From contig JASKMD010000027.1 of the NCBI GenBank assembly GCA_030144725.1, positions 239,796 through 303,795 on the forward strand: a stretch of DNA of 64,000 nucleotides, read 5' to 3'. The notes below the pieces were generated by a model. It was not told the DNA's origin. It saw only the letters and a program-made list of their open reading frames with translations, and ran no database searches. A program made the translations under genes and the position numbers. The first letter of the stretch is position 1, and the number at the start of each line of letters is the position of its first letter. Shown one piece after another: positions 23,501 to 34,180 of this stretch. The stretch comes from Haematococcus lacustris (lineage: Eukaryota; Chlorophyta; Chlorophyceae; Chlamydomonadales; Haematococcaceae).

Positions 23501-26500
23501 TTGCGCGCACCTTGTGCACCCGCAATGCTTCAACGCTGCATCGTCGGCTACCACTGCTCGTTTGGACCTCCCACAACTCCGGCTGCGGCTTGCCTGGCGA
23601 GACGTCGCGGAGCTCAGCAAAACATCGTAAACGAGAGCTGCTCGGCTTACCCTGGGCCCGCCTCCCCACTCATTCCACGGACGGGCGGGAGCGATGAGCG
23701 ATGCTCGCGACTCGTCCCGCAGATGGGCAGGCGCTCGGATAAGATTGCGTTGCGTAAGGTGGCTGTGGAGGGGGCCGGCCGTAGCCTACCAACCAAGTGG
23801 CTGGGGGTGCACTCCCTTCTTGAGGCAGCCAATGCAGCTAGCGAACAAACTGCCCTTCTCTGCAGCTGACTGGCATATGCTGCTGCTGGCTTGTGCCCCT
23901 CAGGGCAAGTCTGACGCCAAGAAGGCCAAGATCTACGGCAGAGTGGGGAAAAAGATTGTGTCAGTGTGAGCAGCCAATAGAGTCTCAAACTGCATGCTGG
24001 ACTCCCCACTTGCTCCCACTCTTGTGCTTAGCATACTCACACTCACAAAAACACACGTAGCTCAGCGCCCTGCACAATGCAATGAACTGCAATGCCAGTG
24101 ACTAACGGCCATGGTAAGCTGGGGTCCTACCCTCCATGCCGTGGTTTGGGTTGCCACGGCTGTGGCAACCAGGTGATTCGTTGCTCCACAGAATGCCTCA
24201 GCAGAGACAGCTGGCAGCAATTGGCGTTATTGGCTGCCAACCTGGCGTCAGAAGTAGCAGCGCAGCAGGGCAGCAGCGTCCAGCAAGCGGTAGAAAGGGC
24301 AGTAGGGGCAGTGGAAGGCAGCAGGGGCAGCAGGGCAGTAGGGGCCAGCACAGGGCAGCAGGGGCAGCAGGGGCAGCAAGGACATCATCACCCCATGGCC
24401 CACATCTCAGCCCTCACCTTAGCTCCAGCTACAACCCTGGTCCAACACCACCCGCCCACGCCCATACGCCCTTCCCCAGCCCAGCTTGCAGCCACCCTCC
24501 TCAGCCCAGCGTGTGAGCAACCAGCCCTGACCCTGACCCTGACCCTGACCCCGACGCTGGCCCTGACGCTGGCCCTGACCCTGACCCTGACCCTGACCCT
24601 GACCCCGACGCTGGCCCTGACGCTGGCCCTGACCCTGACCCTGACCCTGACCCTGACCCTGACCCTGACCCTGACCCTGACCCTGACCCCGACGCTGGCC
24701 CTGACGCTGGCCCTGACCCTGACCCTGACCCTGACCCTGACCCTGACCCCGACGCTGGCCCTGACGCTGGCCCTGACCCTGACCCTGACCCTGACCCTGA
24801 CCCTGACCCCGACGCTGGCCCTGACGCTGGCCCTGACCCTGACCCTGACCCTGACCCTGACCCTGACCCTGACCCTGACCCCGACGCTGGCCCTGACGCT
24901 GGCCCTGACCCTGACCCTGACCCTGACCCTGACCCCGACGCTGGCCCTGACGCTGGCCCTGACCCTGACCCTGACCCTGACCCTGACCCTGACCCCGACG
25001 CTGGCCCTGACGCTGGCCCTGACCCTGACCCTGACCCTGACCCTGACCCTGACCCCGACGCTGGCCCTGACGCTGGCCCTGACCCTGACCCTGACCCTGA
25101 CCCTGACCCTGACCCCGACGCTGGCCCTGACGCTGGCCCTGACCCTGACCCTGACCCTGACCCTGACCCTGACCCCGACGCTGGCCCTGACGCTGGCCCT
25201 GACCCTGACCCTGACCCTGACCCCGACGCTGGCCCTGACGCTGGCCCTGACCCTGACCCTGACCCTGACCCTGACCCTGACCCCGACGCTGGCCCTGACG
25301 CTGGCCCTGACCCTGACCCTGACCCTGACCCTGACCCTGACCCCGACGCTGGCCCTGACGCTGGCCCTGACCCTGACCCTGACCCTGACCCTGACCCTGA
25401 CCCTGACCCTGACCCTGACCCCGACGCTGGCCCTGACGCTGGCCCTGACCCTGACCCTGACCCTGACCCTGACCCTGACCCCGACGCTGGCCCTGACGCT
25501 GGCCCTGACCCTGACCCTGACCCTGACCCTGACCCTGACCCCGACGCTGGCCCTGACGCTGGCCCTGACCCTGACCCTGACCCTGACCCTGACCCTGACC
25601 CCGACGCTGGCCCTGACGCTGGCCCTGACCCTGACCCTGACCCTGACCCTGACCCCGACGCTGGCCCTGACGCTGGCCCTGACCCTGACCCTGACCCTGA
25701 CCCTGACCCTGACCCCGACGCTGGCCCTGACGCTGGCCCTGACCCTGACCCTGACCCTGACCCTGACCCTGACCCCGACGCTGGCCCTGACGCTGGCCCT
25801 GACCCTGACCCTGACCCTGACCCTGACCCTGACCCCGACGCTGGCCCTGACGCTGGCCCTGACCCTGACCCTGACCCTGACCCCGACGCTGGCCCTGACG
25901 CTGGCCCTGACCCTGACCCTGACCCTGACCCTGACCCTGACCCCGACGCTGGCCCTGACGCTGGCCCTGACCCTGACCCTGACCCTGACCCTGACCCTGA
26001 CCCCGACGCTGGCCCTGACGCTGGCCCTGACCCTGACCCTGACCCTGACCCTGACCCTGACCCTGACCCTGACCCTGACCCCGACGCTGGCCCTGACGCT
26101 GGCCCTGACCCTGACCCTGACCCTGACCCTGACCCTGACCCCGACGCTGGCCCTGACGCTGGCCCTGACCCTGACCCTGACCCTGACCCTGACCCTGACC
26201 CCGACGCTGGCCCTGACGCTGGCCCTGACCCTGACCCTGACCCTGACCCTGACCCTGACCCTGACCCCGACGCTGGCCCTGACGCTGGCCCTGACCCTGA
26301 CCCTGACCCTGACCCTGACCCCGACGCTGGCCCTGACGCTGGCCCTGACCCTGACCCTGACCCTGACCCTGACCCTGACCCTGACCCTGACCCTGACCCT
26401 GACCCTGACCCTGACCCCGACGCTGGCCCTGACGCTGGCCCTGACCCTGACCCTGACCCTGACCCTGACCCTGACCCCGACGCTGGCCCTGACGCTGGCC

Positions 26501-29500
26501 CTGACCCTGACCCTGACCCTGACCCTGACCCTGACCCCGACGCTGGCCCTGACGCTGGCCCTGACCCTGACCCTGACCCTGACCCTGACCCTGACCCCGA
26601 CGCTGGCCCTGACGCTGGCCCTGACCCTGACCCTGACCCTGACCCTGACCCTGACCCCGACGCTGGCCCTGACGCTGGCCCTGACCCTGACCCTGACCCT
26701 GACCCTGACCCCGACGCTGGCCCTGACCCTGACCCTGACCCTGACCCTGACCCTGACCCCGACGCTGGCCCTGACGCTGGCCCTGACCCTGACCCTGACC
26801 CTGACCCTGACCCTGACCCTGACCCCGACGCTGGCCCTGACGCTGGCCCTGACCCTGACCCTGACCCTGACCCTGACCCTGACCCTGACCCCGACGCTGG
26901 CCCTGACGCTGGCCCTGACCCTGACCCTGACCCTGACCCTGACCCTGACCCCGACGCTGGCCCTGACGCTGGCCCTGACCCTGACCCTGACCCTGACCCT
27001 GACCCTGACCCTGACCCCGACGCTGGCCCTGACGCTGGCCCTGGCCCTGACCCTGACCCTGACCCTGACCCTGACCCTGACCCTGACCCCGACGCTGGCC
27101 CTGACGCTGGCCCTGACCCTGACCCTGACCCTGACCCTGACCCTGACCCTGACCCCGACGCTGGCCCTGACGCTGGCCCTGACCCTGACCCTGACCCTGA
27201 CCCTGACCCTGACCCCGACGCTGGCCCTGACGCTGGCCCTGACCCTGACCCTGACCCTGACCCTGACCCTGACCCCGACGCTGGCCCTGACGCTGGCCCT
27301 GACCCTGACCCTGACCCTGACCCTGACCCTGACCCTGACCCTGACCCCGACGCTGGCCCTGACGCTGGCCCTGACCCTGACCCTGACCCTGACCCTGACC
27401 CTGACCCTGACCCCGACGCTGGCCCTGACGCTGGCCCTGACCCTGACCCTGACCCTGACCCTGACCCCGACGCTGGCCCTGACGCTGGCCCTGACCCTGA
27501 CCCTGACCCTGACCCTGACCCTGACCCTGACCCCGACGCTGGCCCTGACGCTGGCCCTGACCCTGACCCTGACCCTGACCCTGACCCTGACCCCGACGCT
27601 GGCCCTGACGCTGGCCCTGACCCTGACCCTGACCCTGACCCTGACCCTGACCCCGACGCTGGCCCTGACGCTGGCCCTGACCCTGACCCTGACCCTGACC
27701 CTGACCCTGACCCCGACGCTGGCCCTGACGCTGGCCCTGACCCTGACCCTGACCCTGACCCTGACCCTGACCCTGACCCCGACGCTGGCCCTGACGCTGG
27801 CCCTGACGCTGCCCTGACCCTGACCCTGACCCTGACCCTGACCCCGACGCTGGCCCTGACGCTGGCCCTGACCCTGACCCTGACCCTGACCCTGACCCTG
27901 ACCCCGACGCTGGCCCTGACGCTGGCCCTGACCCTGACCCTGACCCTGACCGACCCTGACCCTGACCCCGACGCTGGCCCTGACGCTGGCCCTGACCCTG
28001 ACCCTGACCCTGACCCTGACCCTGACCCTGACCCCGACGCTGGCCCTGACGCTGGCCCTGACCCTGACCCTGACCCTGACCCTGACCCTGACCCTGACCC
28101 CGACGCTGGCCCTGACGCTGGCCCTGACCCTGACCCTGACCCTGACCCTGACCCTGACCCCGACGCTGGCCCTGACGCTGGCCCTGACCCTGACCCTGAC
28201 CCTGACCCTGACCCTGACCCCGACGCTGGCCCTGACGCTGGCCCTGACCCTGACCCTGACCCTGACCCTGACCCTGACCCCGACGCTGGCCCTGACGCTG
28301 GCCCTGACCCTGACCCTGACCCTGACCCTGACCCTGACCCTGACCCTGACCCCGACGCTGGCCCTGACGCTGGCCCTGACCCTGACCCTGACCCTGACCC
28401 TGACCCTGACCCCGACGCTGGCCCTGACGCTGGCCCTGACCCTGACCCTGACCCTGACCCTGACCCTGACCCTGACCCTGACCCCGACGCTGGCCCTGAC
28501 GCTGGCCCTGACCCTGACCCTGACCCTGACCCTGACCCTGACCCTGACCCTGACCCTGACCCCGACGCTGGCCCTGACGCTGGCCCTGACCCTGACCCTG
28601 ACCCTGACCCTGACCCTGACCCCGACGCTGGCCCTGACGCTGGCCCTGACCCTGACCCTGACCCTGACCCTGACCCTGACCCCGACGCTGGCCCTGACGC
28701 TGGCCCTGACCCTGACCCTGACCCTGGACCCTGACCCCGACGCTGGCCCTGACGCTGGCCCTGACCCTGACCCTGACCCTGACCCTGACCCCGACGCTGG
28801 CCCTGACGCTGGCCCTGACCCTGACCCTGACCCTGACCCTGACCCTGACCCCGACGCTGGCCCTGACGCTGGCCCTGACCCTGACCCTGACCCTGACCCT
28901 GACCCTGACCCCGACGCTGGCCCTGACGCTGGCCCTGACCCTGACCCTGACCCTGACCCTGACCCTGACCCCGACGCTGGCCCTGACGCTGGCCCTGACC
29001 CTGACCCTGACCCTGACCCTGACCCTGACCCCGACGCTGGCCCTGACGCTGGCCCTGACCCTGACCCTGACCCTGACCCTGACCCTGACCCCGACGCTGG
29101 CCCTGACGCTGGCCCTGACCCTGACCCTGACCCTGACCCTGACCCCGACGCTGGCCCTGACGCTGGCCCTGACCCTGACCCTGACCCTGACCCTGACCCG
29201 CGACGCTGGCCCTGACGCTGGCCCTGACCCTGACCCTGACCCTGACCCTGACCCTGACCCCGACGCTGGCCCTGACGCTGGCCCTGACCCTGACCCTGAC
29301 CCTGACCCTGACCCCGACGCTGGCCCTGACGCTGGCCCTGACCCTGACCCTGACCCTGACCCTGACCCCGACGCTGGCCCTGACGCTGGCCCTGACCCTG
29401 ACCCTGACCCTGACCCTGACCCCGACGCTGGCCCTGACGCTGGCCCTGACCCTGACCCTGACCCTGACCCTGACCCCGACGCTGGCCCTGACGCTGGCCC

Positions 29501-32500
29501 TGACCCTGACCCTGACCCTGACCCTGACCCTGACCCCGACGCTGGCCCTGACGCTGGCCCTGACCCTGACCCTGACCCTGACCCTGACCCTGACCCTGAC
29601 CCCGACGCTGGCCCTGACGCTGGCCCTGACCCTGACCCTGACCCTGACCCTGACCCTGACCCCGACGCTGGCCCTGACGCTGGCCCTGACCCTGACCCTG
29701 ACCCTGACCCTGACCCTGACCCTGACCGCCCCGACGCTGGCCCTGACGCTGGCCCTGACCCTGACCCTGACCCTGACCCTGACCCTGACCCCGACGCTGG
29801 CCCTGACGCTGGCCCTGACCCTGACCCTGACCCTGACCCTGACCCCGACGCTGGCCCTGACGCTGGCCCTGACCCTGACCCTGACCCTGACCCTGACCCC
29901 GACGCTGGCCCTGACGCTGGCCCTGACCCTGACCCTGACCCTGACCCTGACCCTGACCCTGACCCCGACGCTGGCCCTGACGCTGGCCCTGACCCTGACC
30001 CTGACCCTGACCCTGACCCTGACCCTGACCCTGACCCTGACCCTGACCCTGACCCCGACCCTGACCCTGACCCCGACGCTGGCCCTGACGCTGGCCCTGA
30101 CCCTGACCCTGACCCTGACCCTGACCCCGACGCTGGCCCTGACGCTGGCCCTGACCCTGACCCTGACCCTGACCCTGACCCTGACCCCGACGCTGGCCCT
30201 GACGCTGGGCCTGACGCTAGGCTGCGCCAAGTGTCGTGTGGAGGCCGCCTTGCAGAGTGAAGGCCGGCGGGGCTGACCCCAGCGTGAACATCAAGCTGGC
30301 AGACCTGCTGCGGGTGGCCAAGGACCTGGGCGTACCCAGAGAGATCCTGGACCGCAACATCTCACGAGCCTCAGACAAGAACCAGGTGTGACACGGACCT
30401 TGCCAGGTGTGACCAGGCATGCCAGCTCTGCGTCAGTGGTCAAGCTGGCCCTGCAGGGGAAGTACGGGGGTGGGCTGGAAGGGGGGCAGGGGTCAGGGGG
30501 TGGGGTACGATGAGGGTGGAGGAGATAGGGCAACATGCGGCCAGGGAGTGAGTTGCCAGGGGGTCAGGCCAGGGTCCTGGTTGAGGGCATGCCCTTGGTG
30601 CTGGGATGCAGTAACAAGCATCACCAGATTGAGCCCACAGGCACCAGTTTGGTCAAGAAGGCTCTTGATGATTAGCTGGGCGGTTGGCTTCACTGGCTGT
30701 GCCTCTTGCCCGCTGCAATAGCCCCCTCCCACACTGCCACAAGAGCTGCTCCCAACACACAGTGCAGTGCATAGTTCAGTCGGGCCTGATAAGCCCATGC
30801 TCCTCCTATTCCAGCGACCGGCCCTGGTAGTCAAACTGCCATCACACTGGGCACCTTGCTGCGTGTGAGGCCTCTGCTGCCACCCTGCTGCCACCCTGGT
30901 TGGACCCTGCCCTATCCCTTGCTCTTTCCCGCTCCCCCTGGCCCCTGCCCCGGGCCCTCACCCTGAACCCTCCCCCTGGCCCCTGGCCCCTCCCCTTGGC
31001 CCCTTCCCCTGGCCCCTCCCCCTGGCCCCTCCCCCCTCCCCCTGGCCCCTCCCCCTGGCCCCTGGCCCCTCCCCCCTCCCCCTGGCCCCTCCCCCCTCCC
31101 CCTGGCCCCTCCCCCTGGCCACTGGCCCCTCCCCCTGGCCTGTGTCCTCACTCTGTCCCCTGGCCCCCCGTGCAGGCTGACTTCCAGGAGGTGTTGTACG
31201 AGGCCTATGGTCCAGGGGGCACTGGCTTCCTGGTGGCCTGCCTCACTGACAACGTCAACAGGTACAGGCAGGGCCCCGCGCTGCTGGCCCGCCTCACAGT
31301 GTGTTCCTGGCTGTGGGGGTGGGGCAGTCAGCAGCCCCCTGCGGAAATATCACATCAGGCTTATCCCGTTGGTAAATATTGGTAGCCATATCAGGCCTCT
31401 CCACATTTGGCACCTGTGGCACCTGTGTATGGGAGAACAAAAGAAAAACGTGAGTCATCCTGGCTGTGGGAGTGGGGCAGTCAGCAGCCCCCTGCGGGGA
31501 CGGCCCCATTAGAGCGGGGCTTTCAATCAGTAGTTGCCTGCTGGCTGACCAGAGCCAGACAGGGCCAGACAGGGCACTGGTCAGCATGTGAGCAGCAGCT
31601 GTATTGGAACAACTCCTCTGGGCACTGTAGCCTAGGCTGGTCCAGGTGAGGGTGTGCCGCTCATGTTGCATGCTCATGCAAGCGCTTGCCCATGCAATGC
31701 CAGGAGTGCGAGCGAGGTCAAGAATGCCCTGACCAAGGGCGGGGCCAAGGTGGCAGAGCCTGGCTCAGTCCAGTTCAACTTCACCAGGAGTGGCATGGTA
31801 GGTGCTGGCAAGCAGCCTGTACCCCATGCAGGCCTGCCTGCTGCCATGCACGTGGCCCCTGGCCTGCCTGGCTCCCACCCCTGCTGTAGGTGCTGGTGGA
31901 GGACACGGCCGAGGACGCAGTGTTTGAGGCAGCCATGGAGGTAAGGGCAGCTGGCTTGGCTCTGGCGCTGCAGGGCTAGCCTTGACCACACCTGGTAGGC
32001 AGGCGGCAGAGTGAGAGTAGAGTGAGGGTCTATCCAGACTGCTGCAGATGTTGGACGGCAGCATCGCTCAAAGCATGTCAGGCTCTCAAGCTGGACTCAC
32101 AGCTCCTTGTTTTTGCCGGTCAATGTCAAGTTCCCCCCCTTTTTGGTGAGAAAGGACTGCGGGTGAGAAACTTTGGCGGATTTTGGAGAGAAAGGGCTAC
32201 TCTGGTGAGACAGGACTGTGGGTGAGAAGCATTGGTGATATAGGGCTGTTTCCCATTACAGCCTGACTCCCAAGCTGGCTAGACAGCTACTAGATGCCAA
32301 GCAGTAGGCAGCCACTACACACCTGCTGCTTCTCTGTGCTTCTCTGTGCCCTCAGCCCCTCAACCTCCCCCTGCCCTCCCCTCCTCGATTCATCCCAGCC
32401 TGGTGGCCTGTAGCAAACATGGCGCATGATATGCAACAGCCATGCGTACCAGCATGCTCAAGGGGTCACCAGCCAGCAGGTGTCGCCCAGCCAAAGCGCC

Positions 32501-33595
32501 CTGGCCGTGCTGGCTGCTGCAGGCTGGGGCAGACGATGTAGTGGCGGTGCCCCCGGAGGAGGAGGGAGCGCCCAGCACCAGCTTCAAGGTGGGTGACCAA
32601 CCCAACTCCCAACTCCCAACTCCCAACTCTCAACTCCAGCTGCAAGGTAGGACCCCACCAGGGCACCACCATCACCACCTTTGTGTCCAGCAGCCTGCTG
32701 CCAGGGGCACAGGGTAGGTCTCCAGCACCTCTGCCTATGCTACCTATGCCTACCGCCTAAACCTATACCTATGCTACCTATGCCTACCGCCACAGTAGCC
32801 ACAGCGGCATTATTGGGGGCCTGGGACTGCGGTGCTCGTCTGGCCTGTAGCTGTTCTGTACACCTTTAGCAGCATCTGCAGCTACACCTGCAGCCAGTAC
32901 AGGGGTTCTGCCTTGCAGCTGAGTGGGGGTTGCCCTGGGTCGGGCCAGGCTGAGGTTTGACTTTGTGGCGCCTCCCTTGCTCCCATAGCCCTTCGTCTCA
33001 TCTTAAGGTGACCTGGCACGAGTGAGTCTCATTGCCTTGCCCTGATTCTAGGTAGAAGGCCTGTTGTTGCATGTAGCTAGACACTATATCTACCTTAGCA
33101 GCTTAGCAACGTCTTCATGTCTGAGTCGTATTGCAGCTGGCGGTGATAATTGTTCGCAAGCGTTCTCTGTGCTTTCCCGCCCGCCATCGCTTCCCTGCAC
33201 CGTGCCGCCTTCAAACCAGGTGTTCACAAGCGTGGAGGGTTTCAACACAGCAAAGGCTACGCTGGTTTCGCTGGGCTGTCCGCGTGAACCAGGAGGACAG
33301 CGACCTCGCATACAAGCCCGCCGCGGCAGTCGAGGTGTGGCCAGGCAGCCGGGGCGGCAGTCGAGGGGGCCAGGCAGCCGGGGCGGCAGGCGGGCGGGCG
33401 GGCGGGCGGGCGGGCGCGCTGACGCAACCCCTGGCGCAGCCCTCTAGGGGCTGAACTCAGGTCAATTGCAATGAGAGCCCGCTGCCGCAGGTGGACGAGG
33501 AGGCTTTCGCGAAATGTGAGATGCTCCTTGAAAGATTGTTGGACCTGGACGATGTGGACGGGGTGTTTCATAACTGTGCGGATCTGGACATATAG
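23501..33595 (+). CDS. YebC/TACO1-family translational activator, organelle-targeted (frameshift)
   Basis: Nine exons: 23501-23758, 23904-23965, 30256-30385, 31176-31261, 31704-31797, 31890-31940, 32523-32588, 33220-33334 and 33491-33595. Core peptides follow YebC/TACO1 order: MGRRSDKIALRKGKSDAKKA, KIYGRVGKKIVSVVKAGG, ADPSVNIKLADLLRVAKDL, REILDRNISRASDKNQ, LYEAYGPGGTGFLVACLTDN, EVKNALTKGGAKVAE, GSVQFNFTRSG, EAAMEAGADDVVAVPPEE, VFTSVEGFNTAK, LAYKPAAAVEVDEEAF, LDLDDVDGVFHN. Proteins of this family help ribosomes through polyproline stretches; TACO1 does so in mitochondria. The residues before MGRRS (Met at 23501 or 23525) are Arg, Ser and Ala-rich and look like a transit peptide, mitochondrial or plastid. 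Exon 8 must shift frame at the GGG of 33273-33275; the exon total is 967 nt, one too many. Intron 2 is 6.3 kb. Confidence 0.9.
24515..30215. repeat. 5.7-kb CCCTGA-based hexamer satellite in TACO1 intron 2
   Basis: Built only from hexamers: CCCTGA in runs of about 4-12, then the cassette CCCCGA-CGCTGG-CCCTGA-CGCTGG. The commonest higher-order unit is 60 bp (10 hexamers), but run length varies. The 6-nt register is perfect to about 27808. After that it slips at about 27810, 27951, 28725, 29197 and 29727. The array ends 40 nt before the acceptor of exon 3 (30256). The long Leu-Thr and Ser-Gly-Pro frames are artefacts of the 6-nt period. Confidence 0.98.
30935..31150. repeat. CCCCCTGGCCCCT repeat in TACO1 intron 3
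   Basis: C-rich degenerate units (CCCCTGGCCCCTCC) on the sense strand, ending about 25 nt before the acceptor of exon 4 (31176). Confidence 0.9.
31300..31505. repeat. Direct duplication of ~55 bp in TACO1 intron 4
   Basis: CTGGCTGTGGGGGTGGGGCA (about 31308) and CTGGCTGTGGGAGTGGGGCA (about 31460) are both followed by GTCAGCAGCCCCCTGCGG; spacing about 152 bp. Confidence 0.85.
33386..33417. repeat. GGGC tetranucleotide run
   Basis: (GGGC)n in the last TACO1 intron, about 30 bp. Confidence 0.9.
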
Positions 33596-34180
33596 GGCGC
33601 AATGTAACAAGCTAGGATGAGCAGTCCGAGAGACACCAATCCACTGCAAATGCTACAGTTGGCTCAAGCTGCAACCACCCCCCAGGGATCCTTTGCTGTC
33701 TTGCTCTATTGGTAATGCTCGTGCGGTACATAAGACACGTCACCACACCTATTGTATCGACAGCATTTAAGAAGTCAGCACGAGCGTGACAAGGGTCACT
33801 GGGCGATAGTGTTGAAGGTACAGCGGCGTTAAGGTTTGTTGTTTGAGGTGCACTGAGGAGCTGTTCGGCTGATGCAAAGCTGCCACAGCTCCCATTCGTT
33901 AGTGAGGTTTCACAGCTTCGACCATGACCACTTCGCTTTTAAATGACGAAATCCGTCCAACAGTCAGTGTTGGACAAGGCTTTGGGCACCACATGTTGAA
34001 TGGTTGAGCTATTCACTCGCGCCAAGCAAGCCTGCGCTGCCACCGCTCACTAAGCAACGGCTTCCACAATGGCACAACGCATGCTGAACCTACACTCAAG
34101 CCTTAAACCATCGTGCGTGCAATACATAGCGACCCGCCCATTGCAGGGCGAGCTTGTGCCCGCTATCTGGTACCGTCTTC
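33596..34180. other. Convergent spacer, TACO1 and transketolase 3' ends
   Basis: About 585 bp holding both 3' UTRs. A sense TGTAA lies at 33603-33607, only 8 nt after the TACO1 stop, probably too close to be the real signal. No gene or repeat seen. Confidence 0.5.

Noticed and set aside
24515..30215. Telomere or subtelomere at the CCCTGA array
   Set aside because: The array is flanked by exons of one gene on both sides, has a second cassette (CGCTGG), and is not at a contig end.
24092..30230. Open frames of 1241 codons (+, Leu-Thr) and 1909 codons (-, Ser-Gly-Pro)
   Set aside because: They run through the CCCTGA satellite inside an intron whose flanking exons join in phase into a conserved protein. 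The minus frame changes its repeat peptide at each register slip.
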